From the NCBI GenBank assembly GCA_964519955.1, contig CAZFLM010000087.1, positions 1-24,850 on the forward strand: a stretch of 24,850 bases of DNA. Direction: 5' to 3'. Each line of letters starts with the position of its first letter. The stretch's first letter is position 1. This document shows positions 15,413-22,803 of the stretch, in pieces. Source of the DNA: CAZFLM01 sp964519955. GTDB taxonomy: Bacteria > Armatimonadota > Chthonomonadetes > Chthonomonadales > CAJBBX01. Under the pieces are notes generated by a model, which made no database searches, had not been told where the DNA came from, and was given only the letters and a program-made list of their open reading frames with translations. The translations under genes and the position numbers were made by a program.

Positions 15413-17437
15413 ATGCCAGTCACCGGTCTTCCGCCAGACATCCGGGCCGATATCCAGGGCCAGATTAGCGGACAAGTCGCCATAGGGGTCGGCAGCATCC
15501 AGGTCGGCCCTGCCTGCGGAAGCGTCGTCAGCGCTCTCGATCCGAGCGCACGACCGCGCGCGCACCCGCGGGCCGGCCCGGTCTTCGTGCGCCCGCGCAG
15601 CGCCGGCCCGTTCCTCGATCGCCACATCGAGGTCGCCGCAGCAACCTCGGCCGTCGCCGCAGCGCAGGGCATCGACCTCTGCGGCGCGGCGGGTCTCGGC
15701 AAGACCACTCTCCTACGCCGCCTGGCCGAGACCCTCGACACGTCGGCATTCCCCTCCGGCCTGGCGTACGTCGCCGACGGCCGCCAACCCTCGGCCGACA
15801 TCCTCCGATCCCTCTACCACACGTTCTACGAGACAGAGCACCCCTACGAGCCTTCCGAGGGCGAGGTAGCCCAAGCCCTACAGCCCGTGAGAGCACTCAT
15901 CCTCGTCGACGACGCCAACGCCGACCGCGACGCCACCGAGCGGATCGCCGCCGCCGTGCCGGCGAGCGTGCTAGTCGTCGCCTCGCCGGAGCGCCTGGTC
16001 TGGGGCGACGCAAGGTCGGTGCCCCTGCACGGTCTCCCGACGGACGAAGCGCTGGAGCTGCTGGCCTCGCAGATTGGGCGCCGCCTGACGCCGGAGGAGA
16101 AGCCAGCCGCCGAGGCCATCTGCGCCGCCGTCGCCGGGAGCCCGCTGTGCCTCCTGCAGGCGGCGGCGATGGTGCGTGACGACGGCAAGGCGCTGGCCCA
16201 GGTGGCGCAGGACGCCGCTGCCGACCCGGCAGTGGGATGCCTCACACCGGAGTCACTCAGAGCGCTTCCGGAGCCCGAGCACCGTGTGCTGTGTGCGCTC
16301 GCGGTACTCGCAGGGGCGGCGACGCGTGCGGAGCACGTCGCGGCTATCGCCGGGATACCCAGCGCGACGGGGCCGCTCGACACGCTGCGCAAGCGCCATC
16401 TTGTCGAGGAGGAGGACTTCCACTACCGGCTGACCGGCGGCGTCGCGGAGGCCGTCGCGCGCGCCTGGGACGTATCGTCCTGGTCGGACCGCGCCCTGGC
16501 GCACTTCCTCGGGTGGGCCGAGGCGCACGCGGCCGATGCGGGCGCAGTAGTCGATGAGGCCGATGCCCTCGCGGCCACGTTGGCCCGCAGCGAACAGGCC
16601 GCACGGCACGACGACACCATCCTGCTGGGACGCAGCATGGACAGCGCCCTTGCCGAGAAGGGGCGCTGGGGGCTCTGGGGCATCGCGCTGCAGCGCGTCC
16701 TGGCCGCTGCCCGCGCCTCGGGAGGCCGCTCGGCGGAAGCCTGGGCGCTGCACCAGCAAGGCACCCGCGCCATCTGCCTCGGACAGAACGAACTGGCGCG
16801 CCTGTGCCTGAACGAGGCAATCATCCTCAGAGACTCGCTGCAGGAGCGCACGGCGGCCACGCTGAGCCGCCACAACCTGGAGGCCATGGCAGCGACCCCG
16901 GTCGAGATCCGGCGGCCGGAGCGCGCCAAGGGCGGTCCCGCCGCGAAGCCGCGCAGCACTCCGAAGCCGGTCTCCACGCGATTGCTCGCCGTGACCGCCG
17001 TGGCAGCGCTGGCCGTGATCGGCGCCGCCGTGTGGCTCGGGACCAGGACCACACAGCCCGAGGAGGCGCCCCCTACGACGCTGCTGACGGGGCTGTCGCT
17101 GCAGCGCGCCTCCATACGAGCCGGAGACACGACGGAGGCCACGCTCACGCTCAGCGAGCCGGCGCCCAAGAACCTGACGGTCCGCATCTCGGTCGACACC
17201 CCCCGGTGGGCGGACGTGCAGAGCAGCGTTCAGGTACCCGCGGGCAGCAACTCGGCGGCATTCGGGGTCCGGGCGCACCCCGCCAAGGACCTCGGCAACG
17301 TGCCCAGGAGCGTCCTGATCACCGCCACCCTCGGCAAGACAAGGCCGCGGACAGTGAAGCTGATCATCGAGGTCTGGGAGTCGGTGGTGCGCCTCGACCT
17401 GCCGCAGGCGAACCAGCCGCGGGTGCGACCGGGCTGA
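15413..17437 (+). CDS. STAND/NB-ARC-type NTPase with transmembrane segment and C-terminal Ig-like domain
   Basis: A 674-residue multidomain protein. Residues 11-36 are a short strand-rich segment (DIQGQISGQVAIGVGSIQVG) resembling N-terminal tags I recall from other bacterial STAND-type proteins. A P-loop NTPase follows: Walker A GAAGLGKTT at 91-99, Walker B ALILVDD at 161-167, a sensor-like SVLVVAS at 185-191, and a GLPL-like AGSPLCLL at 241-248. Residues about 280-345 look like a winged helix. Residues about 405-490 are helical and TPR-like. After a basic linker, about 524-543 is one membrane helix, then about 556-656 is an Ig-like domain. With the NTPase inside, the Ig-like domain would lie outside the cytoplasmic membrane. 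The ATG at 15413 follows GGAGGT. No known effector domain (nuclease, protease, TIR) is visible. It stands alone between divergent purE and convergent selB. Signalling or defence is inferred from architecture only. Confidence 0.82.
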   Translation: MPVTGLPPDIRADIQGQISGQVAIGVGSIQVGPACGSVVSALDPSARPRAHPRAGPVFVRPRSAGPFLDRHIEVAAATSAVAAAQGIDLCGAAGLGKTTLLRRLAETLDTSAFPSGLAYVADGRQPSADILRSLYHTFYETEHPYEPSEGEVAQALQPVRALILVDDANADRDATERIAAAVPASVLVVASPERLVWGDARSVPLHGLPTDEALELLASQIGRRLTPEEKPAAEAICAAVAGSPLCLLQAAAMVRDDGKALAQVAQDAAADPAVGCLTPESLRALPEPEHRVLCALAVLAGAATRAEHVAAIAGIPSATGPLDTLRKRHLVEEEDFHYRLTGGVAEAVARAWDVSSWSDRALAHFLGWAEAHAADAGAVVDEADALAATLARSEQAARHDDTILLGRSMDSALAEKGRWGLWGIALQRVLAAARASGGRSAEAWALHQQGTRAICLGQNELARLCLNEAIILRDSLQERTAATLSRHNLEAMAATPVEIRRPERAKGGPAAKPRSTPKPVSTRLLAVTAVAALAVIGAAVWLGTRTTQPEEAPPTTLLTGLSLQRASIRAGDTTEATLTLSEPAPKNLTVRISVDTPRWADVQSSVQVPAGSNSAAFGVRAHPAKDLGNVPRSVLITATLGKTRPRTVKLIIEVWESVVRLDLPQANQPRVRPG

Positions 17438-17468
17438 GGTGCACAGGACACAGGGAGGCGGGCTGATC

Positions 17469-17555
17469 GGCGGTGGAAGGCGGCGCGGCGCTCACCCGTG
17501 TGCCGGCAGCGGCGCAGCACGCCGGGTGAGGCACGCCCACTGGCCTTCCGCCGCC
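17469..17555. other. 87-base three-helix hairpin between convergent STAND and selB genes
   Basis: The outer stem is 13 bp with one G-T wobble: GGCGGTGGAAGGC (17469-17481) with GCCTTCCGCCGCC (17543-17555). The middle stem is 8 bp: CTCACCCG (17491-17498) with CGGGTGAG (17523-17530). The inner stem is GTGC (17500-17503) with GCAC (17517-17520). It starts 31 bases after the STAND stop and about 65 bases after the selB stop on the other strand. It may be a bidirectional terminator or a structured RNA. The rest of the 17438-17619 gap shows nothing else. Confidence 0.65.
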
Positions 17556-17619
17556 ACCGGCGAGGTCCAGCAAAGGTAGCCTCTGCATAGGCCGTGCCAA
17601 CCGCGCACCGGCGCCGCGT

Positions 17620-19521
17620 CTACTCGCCGACCAGCACGCGCGCGTCGCCCTGGCGGCGCGTGAAGCGGATGTCGTCGAGGTACTCGAGCATCGGCACCGC
17701 GTACTTGCGGCTCGAACCGGTGAGGTCGCGGAAGGCGGCGGTGGGCAGCTCGCCGTGCTGGGCGACGTACTCGCCAACCAGGCGCTTCGTCTCCTCGATG
17801 GTGTCGCGGTGGAAGACGATGGCCTCGCTGACGCGCACCAACTCGCCGCGGTCCAGGCCAACACGGAGCATGGCGGAGACCGCCTCTTGCGGCGCGCGGA
17901 CCTGGGTGGCCAGGTCGACGAGACTCGGGGGCTGGAAACCGGCCTCCCGGATGGCGGTACAGACGCGGTCGTAGAGCGCCTGCTGCCTCGGATTGAGCTG
18001 CACCACGAACTCGGCCAGCCGGACGACGTTCGCCTCCACCACCAGCAGCCCCTCGTTCTCCCACCGGCGCAGCAGGGCCGCGAACTCGCGGGCCTCGCAG
18101 CCGCGCCCGAGCGCCGCGCGCAGTTCCTCCTTCGGCATCCCGGGCTTGAGCGGACTGGTCTCGTGGTAGGCAGCGAGTGCGCCCCGCGCCCGCTCGGAGA
18201 GCGCCGCCAGCACCGGGCGGTAGACCGCGCGACCGCCCCCGAGAACCAGCGCATCGCCGCGGTCCACCAACGCCGAGAGCCCCTCGCGGAACGCCCCCTC
18301 GTCGAGCCCGGTCGCGGCGACCCCGTCGGCCTGGGCCGCGCCGAAGGGCGCCGAGCAGAGCCACGCTTCGACCAAGTCCTCCGGGGTGCCGCGCTCGCGG
18401 GCGGCGAGGCGTTCCAGGACGGCCGCATCCCCCGGGCGGTGGCGCGCGGCAGACGGGTCCAGCACGATGCCGCCGCCGATCGTCGCCATCGGGGAGTAGG
18501 TGCGCACGACGAAGCGGTCGCCGCGCGCGCAGGCCACGGGCGCCTCGGAACGGAACTGCACGTAGGCGCGGCCGCCCGGCGGAACCCGTTCACCCTCCAA
18601 CACGTGCAGGCGGCCGATGACCTCCGCCGTGCCGATGTGCAGGCGCACGCGCTGGCGGTGGCGGAGGTCGCGCTCGGCGGCCGGCAGCAGCCGCAGAACA
18701 GCGTCGAAGAGGACGGTCGGACGCAAGACGCCCGGCGCGGCGAGGACGGCCCCACGATCGAGCACCTCCCTCTCGATACCCGCGAGGTTGGCGGCGGCGC
18801 GCATGCCGGCCTCGGCCTGCTGCTCCGCCTTGCCGTAGCAATGGAGCCCCCGCACACGCCCGGCGATACCCTGTGGCTGCACCTCGACGCTGTCCCCCAC
18901 CCGCAGCGTGCCCGCGACGAGCGTGCCGGTGACCACGGTGCCGAACCCAGGCCGCGTGAACACCCGGTCGATCGGCAGACGGAACGGGGCGCGGGCGTTC
19001 TTGGGCTCGGCGCGCGAGGCGGCCGACAGGAGGGCGCGCTTCAACTCGGCGACACCGGTCCCGCGCACCGAGTCGAGGCGGACGATGGGCGCCGCGGCGA
19101 GGAACGTGCCGGCGAGGCGAGTGCGGACATCCTCCTCCACCATGCGCAGCCAGTCCGGCTCGACCACGTCGCACTTGGTGAGCGCGATGACGCCGTGCTT
19201 CACGTCGAGCAGCGTCAGGATGTCGAGGTGTTCGACGGTCTGGGGCATCACGCCCTCGTCCGCAGCGACCACCATCAGGACAACATCGACGCCGGCGGCG
19301 CCCGCGAGCATGTTCTTGAGGAAGCGCTCGTGCCCGGGTACGTCGACGATGCCGGCGACGGTGCCGTCGGCGAGGACCAGGGAGGCGAAGCCGAGGTCGA
19401 TCGTCATACCCCGGGCCTGCTCCTCCTTGAGCCGGTCCGTGTCGATCCCCGTGAGCGCCTTGATCAGCGTGGTCTTGCCGTGGTCAACGTGGCCCGCGGT
19501 GCCGATGATGACGTGCTTCAT
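17620..19521 (-). CDS. selB: Selenocysteine-specific translation elongation factor
   Basis: SelB is the EF-Tu-like GTPase that brings selenocysteinyl-tRNA to UGA codons marked by a SECIS RNA hairpin. The 633-residue length is typical. G1 is GTAGHVDHGKTT at 7-18, G3 DVPGHERF at 60-67, and G4 TKCD at 115-118. The effector-side sequence EEQARGMTIDLGFA at 33-46 is the SelB variant of the EF-Tu motif. Domain II shows RVFTRPGFGTVVTGTL. The C-terminal third is made of winged helices, with the SECIS-binding end around LTGSSRKYAVPMLEYLD and FTRRQGDARVL. The ATG at 19521 lies 11 bases after the ribokinase stop and lacks a purine-rich ribosome site (the bases are CCACTCCTCAC), so translation is probably coupled to ribokinase. 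selA, selD and selC are not in the window. Confidence 0.97.
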   Translation of the reverse strand: MKHVIIGTAGHVDHGKTTLIKALTGIDTDRLKEEQARGMTIDLGFASLVLADGTVAGIVDVPGHERFLKNMLAGAAGVDVVLMVVAADEGVMPQTVEHLDILTLLDVKHGVIALTKCDVVEPDWLRMVEEDVRTRLAGTFLAAAPIVRLDSVRGTGVAELKRALLSAASRAEPKNARAPFRLPIDRVFTRPGFGTVVTGTLVAGTLRVGDSVEVQPQGIAGRVRGLHCYGKAEQQAEAGMRAAANLAGIEREVLDRGAVLAAPGVLRPTVLFDAVLRLLPAAERDLRHRQRVRLHIGTAEVIGRLHVLEGERVPPGGRAYVQFRSEAPVACARGDRFVVRTYSPMATIGGGIVLDPSAARHRPGDAAVLERLAARERGTPEDLVEAWLCSAPFGAAQADGVAATGLDEGAFREGLSALVDRGDALVLGGGRAVYRPVLAALSERARGALAAYHETSPLKPGMPKEELRAALGRGCEAREFAALLRRWENEGLLVVEANVVRLAEFVVQLNPRQQALYDRVCTAIREAGFQPPSLVDLATQVRAPQEAVSAMLRVGLDRGELVRVSEAIVFHRDTIEETKRLVGEYVAQHGELPTAAFRDLTGSSRKYAVPMLEYLDDIRFTRRQGDARVLVGE

Positions 19522-19532
19522 GTGAGGAGTGG

Positions 19533-20462
19533 CTAACCGCGTGCGAGGAGGGCTTCGACTTCCTCGCGGGTCGGAATGGATGGCTGCGCGCCCATCCGAG
19601 TAACGGAGATGGCGGCGGCCGCGTTGGCGAAGCGGATGGCCTCATCCACGCTGCGCTCCTCGCCGAGGGCGGTGGCCAGCGCGCCCGTGAACGTGTCGCC
19701 CGCGGCGGTGGTGTCCATCGCAGCAACCTTGTGCGTAGGCACACGGTGCCGCCCGGCCATGGAAGCCGACACCGCGCCGCGCTCGCCGACGGTGAGGATC
19801 ACGAAACCGTCCTGCAGGCGCGACTCCATGAGCTGCGAAGCCACCTCGAGATCGTTGAAGTCCGCGCTGTACGGCAGGCCCAGGAGCTGGCACGCCTCCG
19901 TCTCGTTCGGGGTGAGGAAGTCCACGCCGCGCAGGTCGAGGTCGCGCGGGGGCGCGGGCGCAGGGTTCAGCACGACGAGCTTGTCGCAGGAGCGGGCCAC
20001 GCGAATGGCATGGTAGACGGCATCGAGCGGCGCCTCGAGCTGCAGCACGACCACGTCGCACGCCTCGATCGCCTCGCGGGCCGCGTCGACATCCTCGGGG
20101 CGAAGCTGCCGGTTCGCGCCGGGCGCCACGACGATGGAGTTCTGCCCGGTGCCGTCCACGATGATGAGCGCGACTCCGGACGGGTACTCCTCGTCGCGCA
20201 CCACGCAGCGCGTGTCGACGCCCGCGGCCTGGATGTTGCGCAGCGAGGAGTCGCCGAACATGTCCGCGCCCACGCGCGCCACCATCGTCACCTGGGCGCC
20301 CATGCGAGCGGCCGCGACGGCCTGGTTGGCCCCCTTGCCCCCGGGCACCATGACGAACTCGCCGCCGACCACGGTCTCACCGGGCACCGGCATGCGATCG
20401 GCCTTCACAACCATGTCCGTATTGCTGCTTCCGACCACGACGATGCGGGTAGGCCTGTCCAT
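19533..20462 (-). CDS. rbsK: Ribokinase (PfkB family)
   Basis: Ribokinase phosphorylates ribose to ribose 5-phosphate with ATP. The 309-residue protein has the full PfkB fold. The first PfkB signature is PGGKGANQAVAAARMG at 40-55, and the sugar-binding N terminus is VVVGSSNTDMVVKADRMPVPGET. The second signature is MDTTAAGDTFTGALA around 249-263, where the catalytic base is Asp256 and AAGD forms the anion hole. NPAPA and TPNETEA at 166-170 and 184-190 are also diagnostic of ribokinase rather than fructokinase. The ATG at 20460-20462 has AGAGGGG upstream. It is the first gene of a two-gene unit with selB. No ribose transporter lies nearby, so the sugar may come from nucleoside turnover. Confidence 0.94.
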   Translation of the reverse strand: MDRPTRIVVVGSSNTDMVVKADRMPVPGETVVGGEFVMVPGGKGANQAVAAARMGAQVTMVARVGADMFGDSSLRNIQAAGVDTRCVVRDEEYPSGVALIIVDGTGQNSIVVAPGANRQLRPEDVDAAREAIEACDVVVLQLEAPLDAVYHAIRVARSCDKLVVLNPAPAPPRDLDLRGVDFLTPNETEACQLLGLPYSADFNDLEVASQLMESRLQDGFVILTVGERGAVSASMAGRHRVPTHKVAAMDTTAAGDTFTGALATALGEERSVDEAIRFANAAAAISVTRMGAQPSIPTREEVEALLARG

Positions 20463-20547
20463 GGTGCGCCCCTCTGGGTGGATATGCGGCGAACTGGCTT
20501 CTGGCGCGGCGGGCCGTGAACGACCCGCCTGGTGGGCGTGCCGCCAA

Positions 20548-20562
20548 GCGTCCTGCGGACGC
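20548..20562. terminator. Short GC hairpin between rbsK and the upstream membrane-protein gene
   Basis: GCGTCC pairs with GGACGC around a three-base loop. On the minus strand it follows the heptamer array and the stop of the membrane-protein gene, and lies about 85 bases before rbsK. It could be a weak terminator. Confidence 0.35.
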
Positions 20563-20570
20563 GATGCAAG

Positions 20571-20626
20571 CTTCTTGCTTCTTGCTTCTTGCTTCTTGCT
20601 TCTGACTACTCGCTACTCGCTACTGC
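20571..20626. repeat. Eight-unit heptamer tandem array abutting a stop codon
   Basis: Eight uninterrupted 7-base units on the plus strand: CTTCTTG four times, CTTCTGA, CTACTCG twice, CTACTGC. On the minus strand the array begins inside the last codons and stop (TAG) of the membrane-protein gene and continues for about 50 bases. Two related unit types share one register. Confidence 0.85.
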
Positions 20627-22620
20627 CAGAACTGATACGTCGGCACACCCATGAAGATGCCGTAGATGTTGAGCAGGCTGCCAACGGTGAACTGGCCGAT
20701 CATGAGGCCGATGAAGAACGGGATCGAGCGCTGGAAGCCGACGCGGCCCGAGTAGCGGAGGATGACGACCTTCAGGAGCCACGCGATGAAGAGCGGCAGC
20801 CAGACGAGGTTCATCTCCCAGGCTGAGGTGACTGCGTAGGCGAGCGGGTGGAAGGGCCACCAGGTGAAGCGCACGCGCATGAACTGCAGGAACACGGCGG
20901 TGAGGAAGCCCACCACAATGGCGAACGCCTCGGGCCAGCGGTCGATGTCCGGCTTGGGCGACTTTACCCAGCCCTCGAAGCGGCCGAACGCCTCGTAGCC
21001 GAACGTCGGCATGGACTTCGCCGACGAGCCGTAGTCGTACATCAGATGCAGCATGGCCCAGAAGCCAGCCAGCCCCGCGAGGACCCCGAAGACCGCCAGC
21101 CCCCAGAACCACTTGCGGTAGTCCGACTTCGTCTGCTCGGCCAGCTTGAATGCCTCGAGCTGATGCGGCATCGGGTGCGCGCGATAGGCCCGGTTGAACC
21201 AGAAGAAGATGGACATGACCGCGAGCTGCGGCGACGAGAAGGTGGTGGCCTTCGTGCCGAAGACCTCGGTCAGGATGACGTCAGGGCCCGTGAAGTGCAG
21301 GTCGTGGACCGGCGTTCCCATCTCGGCGCGCATTCGCGTGATGGCCAGCGAGAGGGCGAAGTAGATGGCGAAGAACGGGATCGGCAGCCAGGGCCCCATG
21401 CCGATGGCCGCAGAGAACCAGCACAGCGCGCCCACCCCGATCACGATGCCCAGGATGGCGCCCCGGTAGGTGACCGGCTCGTTGCGGTCGTCGAGATCGC
21501 TCGACCTGCCCATCGCGCGGCGGAACACCTGCGTCAGGTAGCCGCGGCTCAGCCAGATGGAGTACAGGCAGAACGCCATGTACGCGCCGAACGCCTGGTT
21601 GTTGCTGTAGGGCACGCGCGGGTTCTGGTCCCAGGCATTTGCCACCGAGATGACGAGCTGCGCCTTCCAGAAGATGTAGAAGAACCAGGCCGAGAAGAGG
21701 AAGTCCAGCGGCATCAGCATGCCGAGGCCGATGAGGAACGGATAGAAGGACAGCGGCGTCCACCCGATCGCGTTCCAGGGCTTCTCCGTGACCCACTGCT
21801 GGGCATCGAAGAAGCTCTGCCCGCGGCCCGGCGTGAAGATGGTCGGTATCTGCGGGTAGTACACGTTGAGGCTGTTGACCGTGTCGATCGTCGCGGCAAT
21901 GGCGAAGCCGATCCAGAACAGCTTGTTGCGGAACAGGCCGGTGCGCGAGTCGAAGGAGTCGTCGTTGCTCACCTGCAGCGCGAGCTGGACCACCGGGTAG
22001 GACAGGCGCTCGTTGTCCGTCCACTGCTTGCGCAGGATGGCGTTCAGGCAGAGCATGACGAACAGGACGACGCCGAAGAAGAGCGACCAGATACAGGCCA
22101 CCGGGATCCAGGCGCGCAGATACTGGACGCGGTAGAGCGTGTCGTTGCCGTTGTAGTAGTTCTGGAAGATCGACTTGTCGCCGACGAGCAGCCAGTGCGG
22201 CAAGTGCGGGTTGAAGATCGTGCCCCACTGGTTCCCCGAGTCCGCATACCGGAACGAGTACGACAGCATCGGCACGAGCACCTCGAAGGAGTCGTGACCG
22301 CACACGCACGAGGCGATGGCCAGCACGGCATAGATGAAGAGCAACTCGCCGCGTTCCATCGCCAGACGCGGCGCCACCCGCCGCACCGCCCGGTTCACGA
22401 TCGTCAGGACCAGCAGGATGAAGACGATGTTGAAGAAGAGCGAGATGGTGGTTGGGTGCGCGGAGTAGCGGATGACCTCCATCTGCACGACCCAGAACGC
22501 ATTGAGCGGCAGCAGGATCAGCGCGGCGAGAACAGATCGGAGCGTGACGGCTGGGCGTGGACGGGCGGCCTGGATGAGATCGGCGGGCTGTCCCGGTTGG
22601 AGTGGCGCGCGCTTGGGCAT
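20620..22620 (-). CDS. Large polytopic membrane protein, DUF6785/DUF6784-like
   Basis: A 666-residue integral membrane protein with about 12-14 hydrophobic segments (for example about 28-48, 60-78, 90-106, 175-200, 235-255, 300-335, 400-445 and further ones towards the C terminus). It resembles proteins annotated DUF6785/DUF6784 that I associate with Armatimonadota and Planctomycetota, and distantly the OPT oligopeptide transporter plan. Conserved-looking polar motifs include CVCGHDSFEVLVPMLSY, DNERLSYPVVQLALQ (reminiscent of OPT) and RMRAEMGTPVHDLHFTGP. There is no signal peptide and no partner gene. The ATG at 22620 has no good ribosome site, only CCCGCATAAC, but a later start would cut the first helix. 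The function is unknown; a transporter role is inferred. It follows the farnesyl diphosphate synthase gene but is separated by a repeat cluster. Confidence 0.8.
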   Translation of the reverse strand: MPKRAPLQPGQPADLIQAARPRPAVTLRSVLAALILLPLNAFWVVQMEVIRYSAHPTTISLFFNIVFILLVLTIVNRAVRRVAPRLAMERGELLFIYAVLAIASCVCGHDSFEVLVPMLSYSFRYADSGNQWGTIFNPHLPHWLLVGDKSIFQNYYNGNDTLYRVQYLRAWIPVACIWSLFFGVVLFVMLCLNAILRKQWTDNERLSYPVVQLALQVSNDDSFDSRTGLFRNKLFWIGFAIAATIDTVNSLNVYYPQIPTIFTPGRGQSFFDAQQWVTEKPWNAIGWTPLSFYPFLIGLGMLMPLDFLFSAWFFYIFWKAQLVISVANAWDQNPRVPYSNNQAFGAYMAFCLYSIWLSRGYLTQVFRRAMGRSSDLDDRNEPVTYRGAILGIVIGVGALCWFSAAIGMGPWLPIPFFAIYFALSLAITRMRAEMGTPVHDLHFTGPDVILTEVFGTKATTFSSPQLAVMSIFFWFNRAYRAHPMPHQLEAFKLAEQTKSDYRKWFWGLAVFGVLAGLAGFWAMLHLMYDYGSSAKSMPTFGYEAFGRFEGWVKSPKPDIDRWPEAFAIVVGFLTAVFLQFMRVRFTWWPFHPLAYAVTSAWEMNLVWLPLFIAWLLKVVILRYSGRVGFQRSIPFFIGLMIGQFTVGSLLNIYGIFMGVPTYQFWQ

Positions 22621-22662
22621 GTTATGCGGGAGGACCTGGATGCCGCCCGGAGTTGGACACGA

Positions 22663-22699
22663 CGGGCAGCCGAAGATGCTGCGTAGTTCGGGCTGCCCG
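22663..22699. terminator. Hairpin between ispA and the membrane-protein gene
   Basis: CGGGCAGCC (22663-22671) pairs with GGCTGCCCG (22691-22699). With one bulged G the stem continues by GAA/TTC to 12 bp. On the minus strand it follows ispA and the two palindromic repeats, and may end the ispA transcript or form a leader for the membrane-protein gene. Confidence 0.5.
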
Positions 22700-22733
22700 C
22701 GGCGGAATCCTGCTGCATTGCGGGGCTCTGCTG

Positions 22734-22760
22734 GGCGGGCAGGGACGCCCGCCCTACCAC
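22734..22760 (-). repeat. REP-like palindromic repeat, copy 2
   Basis: On the minus strand this is identical over 27 bases to copy 1 at 696-722, with stem arms GGCGGGC and GCCCGCC. It lacks the far TACCAC arm of copy 1. Confidence 0.8.
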
Positions 22761-22772
22761 GACGCCCTACCC

Positions 22773-22799
22773 GGCGGGCAGGGACGCCCGCATAACCAC
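22773..22799 (-). repeat. REP-like palindromic repeat, copy 3
   Basis: A direct repeat of copy 2 with a 39-base period, differing at three positions (GTGGTTAT in place of GTGGTAGG on the minus strand). A partial unit (CGCCCTACC) lies between copies 2 and 3. Its end is four bases from the ispA stop. Confidence 0.75.
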
Positions 22800-22803
22800 G
22801 GTG

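Noticed and set aside
17475..17556. tRNA-Sec (selC)-like element beside selB: GGAAGGC at one end and GCCTTCCGCCGCCA at the other resemble a selC acceptor stem with a CCA end.
   Set aside because: No T-loop (GGTTCRA) precedes the 3' acceptor strand, no TCA anticodon loop is placed properly, and the reverse strand fails as well. It is kept as a structured hairpin only.
20571..20626. The heptamer array as a CRISPR-like repeat.
   Set aside because: Units are 7 bases with no spacers; it is a simple tandem array.
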